From Alterinioella nitratireducens (GTDB lineage Bacteria; Pseudomonadota; Alphaproteobacteria; Rhodobacterales; Rhodobacteraceae), in the NCBI RefSeq assembly GCF_013155465.1, contig NZ_JABJVX010000012.1, forward strand, positions 32,485 to 96,484: a DNA stretch of 64,000 nucleotides, given 5' to 3'. Positions 9,312 to 17,960 of this stretch are shown here, one piece after another. Position numbers and translations under genes: made by a program. The stretch's first letter is position 1. Each line of letters starts with the position of its first letter. The notes under the pieces are model-generated. The model did no database searches. It had not been told where the DNA came from and worked only from the letters and a program-made list of their open reading frames with translations.

Positions 9312-11783
9312 TCACCGGATGAACCTGTCCCAGTCGCCGAAGCTGCTATAGACCGGCCCGCGCGGAATGCTGAGACCGATCAGCGCCAGGCCGCAAGCCG
9401 CCGAAAAGGCCAGCCCGCCCCAGGACGCCCCCGCCACCAGCGGCGCGAACAGCAGCACGATCCCCATCAGCATGTTCAGGAACCGGGCCAGGCGCACCAC
9501 CGGGGCCAGCGCCGCGACCGTGACCGTGATCACCAGCGCGCCGATGATATGGTTGGTCGCGGCCACCCCGCCACCCCAGGGGAAGACCAGCGGCGACAGC
9601 ATCAGCAGGGCCCCGACCCCGAGCGAGGCCATCAGCGTCCACGGAAAGGTCATGCCACCATTCAGCATGTCGTAGACGATGGCGCGCGGCCCGCGCTCGA
9701 AATCGTCGATGCGGCGCTTGTCGGGGCCCTCATCGGTGTCGCCGGTGAAGAAGACGCGCAGCCAGGGCTGGCCCGCGCGGTGACGGCGGCGCAGGAACTG
9801 GAAGGTCGCGACCAGCTCATCCAGCGAATAGGGGATCTGCCAGACCATCGCGGCGGCGGCGATGAGGGCCAGCGTCGAATAGGTGCCGATCACGATGGGC
9901 TGGATCACGATGAAGAAGATCGACACCGCGCCAAGCGGCACGATCATGATGCCGAACAGCACCACCAGCCACGGCATGGTGCGCCAGCGGGCCGAGGTGC
10001 CCATGGCACCCACCAGGATCTCCAGAGCATAGGTCAGCGCGCCGACCCCGGCATCGGGCACCGGCCAGCTTTCCGAGACATCCGAGGTGATGATCTGTTC
10101 GGTCCCGTTCTGCCCTTGCAGCGTGCCGGGAAAGAACGGCTCCCAGACCTGGTCTATGCTTTCCAGCTGATAGCCCGTCAGGTAGCGCGAGGTCAGCAGG
10201 CCGACGACCGCCAGGATGATCACCGGCAGGCGCTGGAACCAGTCCGAGGGCGAATAGCTCCACCCCTCGGGGATGGTCGGCCCGGTCTGCGCGGCAACGG
10301 GCGAGACCCCCGGCATCGGCCCGAGGCAGAGCGCGAAGGCAACCGCCAGCATCCCGACGATGGTGCCGTTGAGATAGGCGGCACCGTTCGCCGTCCAGAA
10401 GACCAGCGGCGCGAACATGATCCAGACGCCGATCCCGGCGGCGGCAAACCGTGCCCAGGGCATGCGCCAGGACAGGGACAGCATCGCGAAGAGGAACAGC
10501 AGAAGACCGGCCACAACGTCGCTCAGGATCATCCCCGGATCGTCATAGCCCAACATCGGCGGCGAGGTCATCAGCCAGATGCCTAGCCCCGCATTGGCCC
10601 ATCCGGCCCAGAGGCTGGCGCGGTGCTGTTCGCGGTATTCCGTCTCGTGGCGCAGCCGCAGCGCCTCGGCATCCTCCACCCGCGCATCGGCGGCGCGCAG
10701 CCAGGGCGGCGGCGTGATCCCGTTCATCTCGTACCAGTCCAGCGGATCGGCTTTCAGCGCCTCGACCAGCACCGGCAGCTTGTCGGCGATGCGGTCCTCG
10801 GGTTCCCAATCCAGCAGGCGGCGCGCCTTGGAAATGTCCAGCGCGTAGTGATCCGAGGACATGTCGATCATGAAGGGCCGGATGAAGGGCTTTTCGCCCT
10901 CGTCCAGCGCATCGGGCACGACGGGCTCAGACTCCGTCTCCAGCTTGGCGCCCAGTTTTGCGACGGGGGCGGGCAGGACCAGCGTGGCCCAGGTCTCCTC
11001 GCCATGGATCAGTTCGCCGAGGGTGTCTTGCAGCGCCTCATAGCTCATCGTGTCGGGCTCACCGGCCAGGATCACCTCGCCGGTGTCCAGATCGGCACGC
11101 CGGTCGATCACGCGTTTGAAGAGATCCAGCATGTCGCCTTGATGCAGGAACGCCTGCCCGGCACGACGGTCGCCGGAAAACACATGGGATTTGAAATCCC
11201 GCTCATAGATGCGCGCGATCTGGTGGCTCAGCGTCGGCACCGCGGTCTTGTCATCGTAAAGCCCCGCCAGGTGCAGGAAGATCGTGGAAATGTCGCCCGC
11301 CTCCTCGCGGATGATCTCCTCGGTGCGGGCCTTGGATCGCGGATAGGCCCAGGCGGGTGCGATGGGGGTGTCCTCGCTGATACGCTCGCCCGGCACGCCG
11401 GCCGCATGCACCAGCATGGTGCCGGAATAGACGAATTGCTCGACCTCGGCGGCTTGCAGCGCGCGCAAGAGGTTGCGGGTGCCCTCTTCGTTCACGGCCT
11501 CGTATTGCGGGCGCTCCTCGCCGCTGAAATCGAAATAGGCGGCCAGGTGGACGACCGAGGCGATGCGACCGCCTTCGGTCTTCTCGCCGATCTCATCGAC
11601 CGCGCGCGCCATCGACCCAGGATCGGTGATGTCGCAACCGATCATGTCCTTGCGCCCCTTGCACAGGTCAGGCAGGTCCAGCCCGATCACCCTGTAGCTG
11701 CGCGCGAGCTTTTTCCTGAGGTTGGTGCCGATATTCCCGGCGGCCCCGGTGATGACGACAACCGGCTTGTCCTGATCTGCCAT
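9312..11783 (-). CDS. NAD-dependent epimerase/dehydratase fused to an SPW-repeat, VKOR-like membrane region (823 aa)
   Basis: The first ~330 residues are an extended SDR/epimerase domain: VVVITGAAGNIGTNLRKKL is the NAD-binding glycine motif, VVHLAAYFDF follows, and YPRSKARTEE is the YxxxK catalytic region. From ~residue 385 the protein is membrane-embedded. SPW-repeat-like segments occur at WAGWANAGLGIWLMTSP and near the C-terminus at GALLMLSPLVFPWGG. Between them, ALEILVGAMGTSARWRTMPW and IVIGTYSTLALIAAAAM resemble a vitamin K epoxide reductase-like fold, but the cysteine pair I would expect there is absent. The N-terminal domain would be cytoplasmic. It heads a minus-strand operon with the exchanger and the 81-aa protein. 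Function unknown; the VKOR resemblance is from memory and less certain than the other two parts. Confidence 0.75.
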   Translation of the reverse strand: MADQDKPVVVITGAAGNIGTNLRKKLARSYRVIGLDLPDLCKGRKDMIGCDITDPGSMARAVDEIGEKTEGGRIASVVHLAAYFDFSGEERPQYEAVNEEGTRNLLRALQAAEVEQFVYSGTMLVHAAGVPGERISEDTPIAPAWAYPRSKARTEEIIREEAGDISTIFLHLAGLYDDKTAVPTLSHQIARIYERDFKSHVFSGDRRAGQAFLHQGDMLDLFKRVIDRRADLDTGEVILAGEPDTMSYEALQDTLGELIHGEETWATLVLPAPVAKLGAKLETESEPVVPDALDEGEKPFIRPFMIDMSSDHYALDISKARRLLDWEPEDRIADKLPVLVEALKADPLDWYEMNGITPPPWLRAADARVEDAEALRLRHETEYREQHRASLWAGWANAGLGIWLMTSPPMLGYDDPGMILSDVVAGLLLFLFAMLSLSWRMPWARFAAAGIGVWIMFAPLVFWTANGAAYLNGTIVGMLAVAFALCLGPMPGVSPVAAQTGPTIPEGWSYSPSDWFQRLPVIILAVVGLLTSRYLTGYQLESIDQVWEPFFPGTLQGQNGTEQIITSDVSESWPVPDAGVGALTYALEILVGAMGTSARWRTMPWLVVLFGIMIVPLGAVSIFFIVIQPIVIGTYSTLALIAAAAMVWQIPYSLDELVATFQFLRRRHRAGQPWLRVFFTGDTDEGPDKRRIDDFERGPRAIVYDMLNGGMTFPWTLMASLGVGALLMLSPLVFPWGGGVAATNHIIGALVITVTVAALAPVVRLARFLNMLMGIVLLFAPLVAGASWGGLAFSAACGLALIGLSIPRGPVYSSFGDWDRFIR

Positions 11784-11786
11784 GTG

Positions 11787-11847
11787 ATCCCCATTGAACC
11801 AATTCGCAGACCCAACGCATCGGGCGCGAGTTGGTTCAAATGGGGAT
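11787..11847 (-). promoter_or_regulatory. Long inverted repeat over the leader and ribosome site of the epimerase/SPW gene
   Basis: Two arms of about 21 bp (core GAACCAATTCGC and GCGAGTTGGTTC), flanked on both sides by CCCCATT/AATGGGG, form a near-perfect hairpin with a loop of about 18 nt. One base insertion and one mismatch separate the arms. In the mRNA of the downstream minus-strand gene the 3' arm contains the GGGG that lies 5 nt before the ATG, so folding would hide the ribosome site. It could instead be a protein operator or mobile-element end. Confidence 0.5.
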
Positions 11848-11903
11848 GTGGGGGGCGGGGTTGGTCGGCGGTGAGGAGGCCGAGCACGCCCCGGCCCAAT
11901 GGG

Positions 11904-12216
11904 TCAAGGATTGCCGAGATCAGCGAAATGGCGCGCGGGGTCCATCCTCTGATGCAATATTCGCAGGATCAGAATGCCGCCGTCGGTCTGTTTGAAGTAA
12001 ATGGCGTGACTGTGCCCTGATTGGCGCGCCGCGCGCCGGGATGAATATCGCCAATCTCCCGCCCCCGTGACGGGGATTCGGCCAAAGCTGCGAAGCGATC
12101 GTAAATATCATCAATATAGACCTCGGTCTTGGCCGCACAAATTGCGTGAGGGTGTAGAGGTAGATGTCGATGATGTCCTGTTCGGCCTCGCGGCTCAGCT
12201 TGACGTCAAGCGTCAC
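11904..12216 (-). pseudogene. ParE/RelE-family toxin gene broken by two frameshifts
   Basis: The frame begins LDVKLSREAEQDIIDIYLYTLTQF, a normal ParE-type N-terminus, then leaves the family. Reading on in a second frame gives AAKTEVYIDDIYDRFAAL, SPSRGREIGDIHPGARRANQG, and in a third frame SHAIYFKQTDGGILILRIL and HQRMDPARHF, the usual ParE C-terminus. Two single-base deletions (one just after the TTT codon of TQF, one in the GGGCAC near position 12011-12016) explain both shifts. The start overlaps the antitoxin gene by 11 bp, as expected for a parDE operon. An intact toxin cannot be made unless these are sequence errors. Confidence 0.75.
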
Positions 12217-12469
12217 CGAGCAGTCCTTGCGCACGCGCTTCCCGCTTCGCCGCGTCGATCAGCTCCTGTTTCGAGCGCTCGCCGATGCCGCTCGCTTCGG
12301 CCCGCGCCAGCAGGTCCCGCAGCTCGCGCGCGGCAGTCGCGCGGCGATCCTGGTCATGGCGCACGAGATCGCGGAAGTATTCGCTCACATTGCCATAGCG
12401 GCCTGCGGCGATCTGCGTCTCGACATACGCCGTCAGTTGTTCGGGCATGGAAATCGTCACTCGTGACAT
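12206..12469 (-). CDS. ParD-family antitoxin (87 aa)
   Basis: Ribbon-helix-helix antitoxin. MSRVTISMPEQLTAYVETQIAAGRYGNVSEYFRDLVR gives the N-terminal beta strand plus two helices that bind DNA, followed by a charged C-terminal arm (SKQELIDAAKREARAQGLL) that would wrap the toxin. In intact systems it neutralises ParE and represses its own promoter. Here the cognate toxin reading frame is broken while the antitoxin is intact. The start was placed at the ATG giving the conserved MSRVTIS N-terminus; 18 extra in-frame codons upstream are not family-like. Confidence 0.85.
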   Translation of the reverse strand: MSRVTISMPEQLTAYVETQIAAGRYGNVSEYFRDLVRHDQDRRATAARELRDLLARAEASGIGERSKQELIDAAKREARAQGLLGDA

Positions 12470-12608
12470 TGCATATCTCCGATTATCATAACTGATCATA
12501 ACTAATAGGAGCGCGCGGTGCAACTCGGTCCCTCAGCACGCTCGCGACGCTTAAGTCGAGCCCTACGGCCCTATCCGGGCGTATCGGGGCGAGTGGGCAA
12601 AGGGGAGA

Positions 12609-12683
12609 TGGTGCTGTGAGAGAGGATTGAACTCTCGACCTCACCCTTACCAAGGGTGTGCTCTACCACTGAGCTACCACAGC
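12609..12683 (-). tRNA. tRNA-Thr (anticodon GGT)
   Basis: Complete cloverleaf on the minus strand. The acceptor stem is GCTGTGG/TCACAGC with a terminal G-T, the D arm AGCTCAGTGGTAGAGC, and the anticodon loop TTGGTAA in stem ACCC(T)/(A)GGGT. The T arm is GAGAG-TTCAATC-CTCTC, the discriminator A, and CCA is encoded. Confidence 0.93.
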
Positions 12684-12794
12684 ATTCCGGGCGGCCCCTG
12701 TTCCGGGGCGGCGTGGGCGGTGAATTAGCGGCAATTGTTCATCGGTGCAAGGGGTAACTGGACGGTTTTTCCCGCAGCCTGTAAGACTGCCGAT

Positions 12795-12959
12795 ATGAAC
12801 GGATCGAACTCGGATCAGCACGGGCGGACGACCAAACCGGCGAAACCCGCCCGGACCCGCGAAGAGCGGTTGAAGGCGGCGCTCAAGGCCAATATGGGCA
12901 GGCGCAAGGCGCAGGCACGGGCACGCGCAGCGCAGGATGATGACAAGAGTGACGGCTGA
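12795..12959 (+). CDS. Small basic hypothetical protein upstream of murA (54 aa)
   Basis: Lys/Arg-rich short protein ([34 protein letters not shown]) with a probable single helix and an acidic tail DDDKSDG. I recognise no functional family. It ends 41 bp before murA on the same strand, and short basic proteins at this spot are common in related genomes as far as I recall. The ATG at 12795 was preferred over one 60 bp upstream because the basic stretch begins here and the upstream part is compositionally different. Confidence 0.6.
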   Translation: MNGSNSDQHGRTTKPAKPARTREERLKAALKANMGRRKAQARARAAQDDDKSDG

Positions 12960-13000
12960 TCCTTACCCGGATCGGCGATGAGGAAAAGGCAGGTGACAGG

Positions 13001-14272
13001 TTGGATCGAATAGTCATTCAGGGCGGGGCGGAGCTTTCGGGCGCGATTCCCATCGCGGGGGCCAAGAACGCCTGCCTGACGCTGATGCCCGCGACGCTTC
13101 TGTCGGATGAACCGCTGACGCTGACCAACGCGCCGCGCCTCTCGGACATCCGCACCATGACCGAACTGCTGCAATCGCTGGGGGCCGAGGTCACGGCGCT
13201 GAATGACGGCAAGGTCATCGCCATGTCGTCCCACAAAGCGAACAACCACGTCGCGCATTACGACATCGTGCGCAAGATGCGGGCCTCGAACCTCGTGCTG
13301 GGGCCGCTTCTGGCGCGTCACCACCGCGCCGAAGTGAGCCTGCCTGGCGGCTGCGCCATCGGCGCGCGGCCAATGGACCTGCATATCACCGCGCTGGAGG
13401 CGATGGGCGCCACGATCGAACTGCGCGACGGCTACCTCCATGCCGAGGCGCAGGGCGGGCTGAAAGGCGCCGAGATCACGCTCGATTTCGCCTCGGTCGG
13501 CGCGACCGAGAACACCGTCATGGCGGCGACGTTGGCGAAAGGCACGACCGTGCTGCAGAACGCCGCGCGTGAGCCCGAGATCGTCGACCTTGTGAAATGC
13601 CTGCGCGCCATGGGGGCCGAGATCGAGGGCGAGGGCACATCGACCATCACCATCGAGGGCGTCGAGCGTCTGCATGGCGCGACCCACCCCGTTGTCACCG
13701 ACCGGATCGAGCTTGGCACCTACATGCTGGCCCCCGCGATCACGGGCGGCGAGGTGGAGCTTCTGGGCGGTCGGCTGGACCTGGTCGAAAGCTTCGTTGC
13801 CAAGCTGGACGAGGCCGGGATAGACGTCTCGGAAACGCCGCGCGGGTTGATGGTGAAACGCTCCAACGGGCGGGTGCGCGCGGTCAATGTCGTGACCGAG
13901 CCCTTCCCCGGGTTCCCCACCGATCTTCAGGCGCAGATGATGGCGCTGATGTGTACCGCCGATGGTGTCTCCGTGCTGGAGGAAAAGATCTTCGAGAACC
14001 GCTTCATGCACGCGCCGGAACTGGTCCGCATGGGGGCCGATATCGACGTGCAGGGCGGTCATGCCACCGTCACGGGCGTCGACAAGCTGCGCGGTGCGCC
14101 GGTGATGGCGACCGACCTGCGCGCCTCGGTGTCGCTGATCCTCGCGGCGCTGGCCGCCGAGGGCGAAACCGTGGTCAACCGCGTCTATCACCTGGATCGC
14201 GGCTATGAACATGTCGTGGCCAAGCTGGCGGGCGTCGGCGCGCGCATCGAACGGGTGCATGGCGATGTCTGA
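13001..14272 (+). CDS. murA: UDP-N-acetylglucosamine 1-carboxyvinyltransferase
   Basis: First committed enzyme of peptidoglycan synthesis, transferring enolpyruvate from PEP to UDP-GlcNAc in the cytoplasm; target of fosfomycin. Signature residues are visible: [17 protein letters not shown] (catalytic Lys near residue 22) and [16 protein letters not shown] (active-site Cys near 120), with [16 protein letters not shown] and [15 protein letters not shown] later. The 423-aa length is standard. The start appears to be TTG at 13001 ([12 protein letters not shown]), since no ATG fits the conserved N-terminus; a GGCAGG lies upstream. It overlaps the DUF2948 gene by 8 bp. Confidence 0.95.
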   Translation: MDRIVIQGGAELSGAIPIAGAKNACLTLMPATLLSDEPLTLTNAPRLSDIRTMTELLQSLGAEVTALNDGKVIAMSSHKANNHVAHYDIVRKMRASNLVLGPLLARHHRAEVSLPGGCAIGARPMDLHITALEAMGATIELRDGYLHAEAQGGLKGAEITLDFASVGATENTVMAATLAKGTTVLQNAAREPEIVDLVKCLRAMGAEIEGEGTSTITIEGVERLHGATHPVVTDRIELGTYMLAPAITGGEVELLGGRLDLVESFVAKLDEAGIDVSETPRGLMVKRSNGRVRAVNVVTEPFPGFPTDLQAQMMALMCTADGVSVLEEKIFENRFMHAPELVRMGADIDVQGGHATVTGVDKLRGAPVMATDLRASVSLILAALAAEGETVVNRVYHLDRGYEHVVAKLAGVGARIERVHGDV

Positions 14273-14735
14273 TGCACGTTTCGAGGATGGCGGCGCCAAG
14301 CCGATGGCGCTGCGGGCGCTGGACCAAGATGACCTCAAGGTGATCTCGACGCTGACGCAGGACGCGGTGTTCCCGATCACGGAAATGACCTGGGACCGCA
14401 AGAAGCGCCGCTTCGCCCTCCTGATCAACCGCTTCCGCTGGGAGGAGGGCGCCCGCGTCGGCGACCACCCGCCCGAGCGTGTGCAATCGGTGCTGGTGAT
14501 CGAGGATGCGATGGCAGTGGCAAGCCAGGGCATCGACCTGGCCGACAAGGACACCGTCCTGTCGCTGCTGGCGCTGGACTGGGAGGCCGGCGAGGAGGGC
14601 ACGGGCCGGATCACGCTGGTGCTGGCCGGTGACGGCGCGGTGGCGGTCGATGTGGAATGCCTTGAGGTGACGCTGCGCGACGTGACCCGGCCTTATTACG
14701 CCCCCTCCGGCAAGGTGCCGGGACATGGCCCATGA
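14265..14735 (+). CDS. DUF2948 family protein
   Basis: Protein of 156 aa with the alphaproteobacterial DUF2948 pattern: [45 protein letters not shown] at the N-terminus, and a conserved C-terminal stretch. No biochemical role is known to me. It sits between murA and hisD, the conserved order in Rhodobacterales, overlapping murA by 8 bp at the start (an ATG 6 bp further upstream is equally possible) and the next gene by ATGA. It is predicted soluble, without signal or membrane segments. Confidence 0.85.
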   Translation: MSDARFEDGGAKPMALRALDQDDLKVISTLTQDAVFPITEMTWDRKKRRFALLINRFRWEEGARVGDHPPERVQSVLVIEDAMAVASQGIDLADKDTVLSLLALDWEAGEEGTGRITLVLAGDGAVAVDVECLEVTLRDVTRPYYAPSGKVPGHGP

Positions 14736-15250
14736 TCTGGCGCTGGCGGCGCAGACCTGCCGCCGCTATCCGCCGCCTTTGCCCCGAGGACGCCGCGATC
14801 TGGCGCGACCTGCGGCTCGAGGCGCTGCTGCACCACCCCGAGGCCTATGGCTCCAGCCATGACGACTGGGCCGGACAGCCGCTGTCGGCCTTTGCCGCGC
14901 GGCTGGAGAAAGGCACCATCCTGGGGGCCTTCGCGGACCAGGCCCTGATCGGCTCCACCGCGCTGGACCCTATGCCAACCGACCCGCGAACCGGCGAGTT
15001 GACCGCGGTCTATGTCAAGACCGGCCATCGCGGGCGGGGCATTGCGCGGGCGCTCTTTCGGGCCGCCGAGGTCGAGGCAAAGGCGCAGGGCATGACCCGG
15101 CTCAGCCTGACGGTGGCCACAAGCAACGCGGCGGCGATCCGGTTCTACGAGCGGGCCGGGTTCCGCTCCGAGGGCGAGGCACCGCGCACATTGGCCAGTG
15201 ACGGGCGCCTGCTGGAGCTTGTGCGCATGGCGCGCGTCATCCGCGCTTGA
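14732..15250 (+). CDS. GNAT-family N-acetyltransferase
   Basis: Acetyl-CoA-dependent acetyltransferase of 172 aa. The fold runs from IRRLCPEDAAIWRDLRLEAL through LTAVYVKTGHRGRGIARALFRAAEVEA, whose GHRGRGIA is the acetyl-CoA pyrophosphate loop (motif A), to LTVATSNAAAIRFYERAGFRSEG, the usual motif B. The substrate is unknown. The start overlaps the DUF2948 stop by ATGA, and hisD begins 50 bp after the stop, so it is embedded in the murA-hisD operon as an extra gene. Confidence 0.85.
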   Translation: MIWRWRRRPAAAIRRLCPEDAAIWRDLRLEALLHHPEAYGSSHDDWAGQPLSAFAARLEKGTILGAFADQALIGSTALDPMPTDPRTGELTAVYVKTGHRGRGIARALFRAAEVEAKAQGMTRLSLTVATSNAAAIRFYERAGFRSEGEAPRTLASDGRLLELVRMARVIRA

Positions 15251-15300
15251 GGCCGGGGGCCGTGCGCGCTATTGGGCAAATGCCCAAGGATGAAAGACAA

Positions 15301-16608
15301 ATGCCCCAGTTCCTCGACAGCACCGCCCCCGATTTCGATGCCCGTTTCAAGGCCCTTCTGGAGATGAAGCGCGAGGACGCGCCGGATGTGGATGACACGG
15401 TCGCCGCGATCATCGCGGATGTGCGCAGGCGCGGCGATGCGGCGCTGATCGAGCTGACCGAGCGCTTCGACCGCCTGACCCTGACCCCCGACCGCTTCGC
15501 CTTCACCCCCGAGGAGATCGCGGAAGCCATCGAGGAGGTGCCGCAGGCCGAACGCGACGCCCTCGAACTGGCCGCCGCCCGCATCCGCGCCTACCACGCG
15601 CGCCAGATGCCTGACGACGAAAGCTGGACCGATGAGACCGGGGCCACCCTCGGCTGGCGCTGGACACCGGTTTCGGCGGCGGGGCTCTACGTGCCGGGGG
15701 GGCTGGCCTCCTATCCATCCTCCGTCTTGATGAACGCCATTCCGGCGGCGGTGGCGGGGGTCGAAACACTCGTCATCTGCGCGCCCACGCCGGAGGGAAA
15801 GGTCAACCCGCTGGTCCTGCTGGCGGCACATCTGTCGGGCGTGAAGACCGTCTACCGCTTGGGCGGCGCGCAGGCGATCGCGGCCATGGCCTATGGCACC
15901 GAAACCATAGCGCCCGTCGACAAGATAACCGGGCCGGGCAACGCCTATGTCGCGGCAGCCAAGCGGCGCGTCTTCGGCAAGGTCGGCATCGACATGATCG
16001 CGGGCCCCTCCGAGATCCTGGTGATCGCCGACAAGGATAATGACCCCGACTGGATCGCGCTGGACTTGCTGTCCCAGGCCGAACATGACGAAAGCGCGCA
16101 GTCGATCCTGATCACAGACGATGCCGATTTTGGCCGCGCCGTTGCGCAAGCCGTGGAAAACCGCCTCGAAACCCTCGACCGGCGCGCCATCGCGGGCGCA
16201 AGCTGGCGGGATTTCGGTGCGGTCATCACGGTGCGCGACCTCGATGAGGCCGCCACCCTCTCGGACCGGATCGCGCCCGAACATCTGGAGCTTTGCGTCG
16301 CCGACGCGGAGGCGCTGGCCGCAAAGGTCCGTCACGCGGGCGCTCTCTTCCTCGGGCCCTGGACGCCCGAGGCCATCGGCGATTATGTCGGCGGCCCCAA
16401 CCACGTTCTGCCCACGGCACGCTCGGCGCGGTTTTCCTCCGGCCTCTCGGTGATGGATTTCCTCAAGCGCACGACTGTGGCAAAACTGACGCCTGCCGCC
16501 CTGAAGGCCATCGGTCCGGCGGCGGAAACGCTGGCAAACTCCGAAAGCTTGCAGGCACATGGGGGCTCGGTCCGCGCGCGGCTGGACCGTCTGAACGAGG
16601 GGGAGTGA
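15301..16608 (+). CDS. hisD: Histidinol dehydrogenase
   Basis: Zn-dependent enzyme for the last two steps of histidine synthesis (L-histidinol to L-histidine with 2 NAD+). It has GLYVPGGLASYPSSVLMNAIPA, KITGPGNAYVAAAKRRVFGKVGIDMIAGPSEILVIAD, the catalytic Glu-His pair in APEHLELC, and GGPNHVLPTA (Zn ligand region). Its 435 aa fit HisD. The start at 15301 gives the family N-terminus MPQFLDSTAPDFDARFKALL; 18 in-frame codons upstream are not conserved. It lies apart from the other his genes at 51.4-56.4 kb and is distinct from the HisD-like paralogue at 40.4 kb. Confidence 0.95.
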   Translation: MPQFLDSTAPDFDARFKALLEMKREDAPDVDDTVAAIIADVRRRGDAALIELTERFDRLTLTPDRFAFTPEEIAEAIEEVPQAERDALELAAARIRAYHARQMPDDESWTDETGATLGWRWTPVSAAGLYVPGGLASYPSSVLMNAIPAAVAGVETLVICAPTPEGKVNPLVLLAAHLSGVKTVYRLGGAQAIAAMAYGTETIAPVDKITGPGNAYVAAAKRRVFGKVGIDMIAGPSEILVIADKDNDPDWIALDLLSQAEHDESAQSILITDDADFGRAVAQAVENRLETLDRRAIAGASWRDFGAVITVRDLDEAATLSDRIAPEHLELCVADAEALAAKVRHAGALFLGPWTPEAIGDYVGGPNHVLPTARSARFSSGLSVMDFLKRTTVAKLTPAALKAIGPAAETLANSESLQAHGGSVRARLDRLNEGE

Positions 16609-16612
16609 GACG

Positions 16613-17095
16613 ATGAGCGGCGATATCTGCCATATCGAGATTGACGACAGCGGGCTGCCTGCGCCCACGCCCGAGATCGAGCAGGAACGCAAGGTGGCGA
16701 TTTTCGACCTGCTGGAGGCAAATAACTTCGCGCTGCCCGCGCAGGACGGGCGTACCGCGCCAGGTGGCCCCTACAAGCTGCACCTGGGCATCCGCGACCG
16801 CCGCCTTGTCTTCGATATCGACACCGAGGCGGGCGAGGATGCGGCGGAATTTCACCTCTCGCTCAGCCCGTTCAAGCAGGTGGTCAAGGATTACTGGCAG
16901 ATCTGCGAAAGCTATTTCGACGCGGTGAAACGGCTGCCCCCCTCGCAGATCGAGGCCATCGACATGGGCCGCCGCGGCATCCACGATGAAGGCGCGCGGG
17001 TGTTGCAGGAACGGCTCGACGGCAAGGCGGATGTGGACCACGACACGGCAAGGCGCCTCTTCACGCTGGTCTGCGTATTGCATTACGGTGGCTGA
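16613..17095 (+). CDS. UPF0262 family protein
   Basis: Protein of 160 aa matching the alphaproteobacterial UPF0262 pattern: ERKVAIFDLLEANNFALP, GPYKLHLGIRDRRLVFDI, FHLSLSPFKQVVKDYWQICESYFDAVKRLPPSQIEAIDMGRRGIHDEGA. It is soluble, with no known activity. The gene starts 4 bp after hisD and is followed 2 bp later by the phosphatase gene. This hisD-UPF0262-phosphatase order is, to my knowledge, widely conserved in Rhodobacterales and Rhizobiales, which implies a stable operon rather than a functional link to histidine. Confidence 0.9.
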   Translation: MSGDICHIEIDDSGLPAPTPEIEQERKVAIFDLLEANNFALPAQDGRTAPGGPYKLHLGIRDRRLVFDIDTEAGEDAAEFHLSLSPFKQVVKDYWQICESYFDAVKRLPPSQIEAIDMGRRGIHDEGARVLQERLDGKADVDHDTARRLFTLVCVLHYGG

Positions 17096-17097
17096 GC

Positions 17098-17565
17098 GTG
17101 GATGACGAGGAGTTCCCCAGTTCGGTCCTGTTCTGCTGTGACCACAACGCCGTGCGCTCGCCCATGGCCGAGGGGCTGATGAAGAAATTCTACGGCCACC
17201 GCGCCTATGTGCAATCGGCGGGGGTGCATAACGACTTGGAAATCGACGGCTTCGCCATCGCGGTCTGCGCCGAAATGGGGGTAGAGCTGTCGCGCCACCG
17301 CTCGCGCAGCTTCGAGGAGATGAAGCAATGGGGCGATGACCTGTCGGGCTTCGACCTGGTGATCTGCCTCTCGCCCGCAAGCCAGCGCCTGGCGCTGGAG
17401 CTGACCCGGAATTTCCATGTCGACGTGGAATACTGGGCGATGCTGGACCCCACGGGCCTGGGCGAGACGCGCGAGGCCAAGCTCGCCGCCTATCGGCAGA
17501 CGCGCGACCTGCTGATCACCCGCATGATCGGAAAATTCGGAGAACCGACGGAGCCGCAGACATGA
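17098..17565 (+). CDS. Low-molecular-weight protein tyrosine phosphatase family protein
   Basis: Protein of 155 aa with the CX5R phosphatase loop near the N-terminus (VLFCCDHNAVRSPMAEGLMKK; Cys-Asp-His-Asn-Ala-Val-Arg-Ser) and the C-terminal Asp region VEYWAMLDPTG that would supply the general acid. It resembles LMW-PTP and arsenate reductase folds; the classical CLGNICRS loop is altered, so activity on phosphotyrosine is not assured. GTG start 2 bp after the UPF0262 stop. It is the third gene of the conserved hisD-UPF0262-phosphatase set and overlaps the next gene by 4 bp. Confidence 0.85.
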   Translation: MDDEEFPSSVLFCCDHNAVRSPMAEGLMKKFYGHRAYVQSAGVHNDLEIDGFAIAVCAEMGVELSRHRSRSFEEMKQWGDDLSGFDLVICLSPASQRLALELTRNFHVDVEYWAMLDPTGLGETREAKLAAYRQTRDLLITRMIGKFGEPTEPQT

Positions 17566-17960
17566 GCAGGGATTTGATCTACCGCTATTACGACGCCTTC
17601 AACGCAGGCGATACCGACGCGATGCTGGCCTGCCTGACGCCGGATGTGGCCCATCACGTCAACGAGGGTGGCATCCGCGTCGGCCAGGAGGCGTTTCGCG
17701 CCTTTTGCGACCACATGGCCCGCACTTATCGCGAGGAGTTGAGCGATATCGTGGTGATGGTGTCCGAGGACGGCACCCGCGCGGCGGCGGAATTTACCGT
17801 AAACGGCGAATACCTGGCCGATGACGAGGGCCTGCCGCCCGCACGCGGCCAGCGCTACCGCCTGCCTGCCGGGGCCTTCTTCGACATCGAGGGCGGCAAG
17901 ATCGCCCGCGTCACCACCTATTACAACCTCGCCGACTGGATCGCCCAGGTCTCGGCGTGA
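17562..17960 (+). CDS. SnoaL/ketosteroid isomerase-related (NTF2-like) protein
   Basis: Protein of 132 aa with the NTF2-like cone fold pattern: LIYRYYDAFNAGDTDAMLACLTPDVAHHVNEGGIRVGQEAFRAF at the N-terminus and GAFFDIEGGKIARVTTYYNLADWIAQV at the C-terminus. Related proteins are listed as ketosteroid isomerase-related or SnoaL-like, many without known substrate. It is cytoplasmic by sequence. It overlaps genes on both sides by 4 bp, forming a three-gene insert (with an acetyltransferase and a nitrilase-like hydrolase) between the phosphatase gene and infA. Confidence 0.8.
   Translation: MSRDLIYRYYDAFNAGDTDAMLACLTPDVAHHVNEGGIRVGQEAFRAFCDHMARTYREELSDIVVMVSEDGTRAAAEFTVNGEYLADDEGLPPARGQRYRLPAGAFFDIEGGKIARVTTYYNLADWIAQVSA

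Noticed and set aside
9225..10586. Large plus-strand open frames opposite the epimerase/SPW and cation-exchanger genes
   Set aside because: They are rich in Arg, Gln, His, Asp and Pro with no domain, and lie antisense to clearly conserved coding sequence; typical of GC-rich shadow frames.
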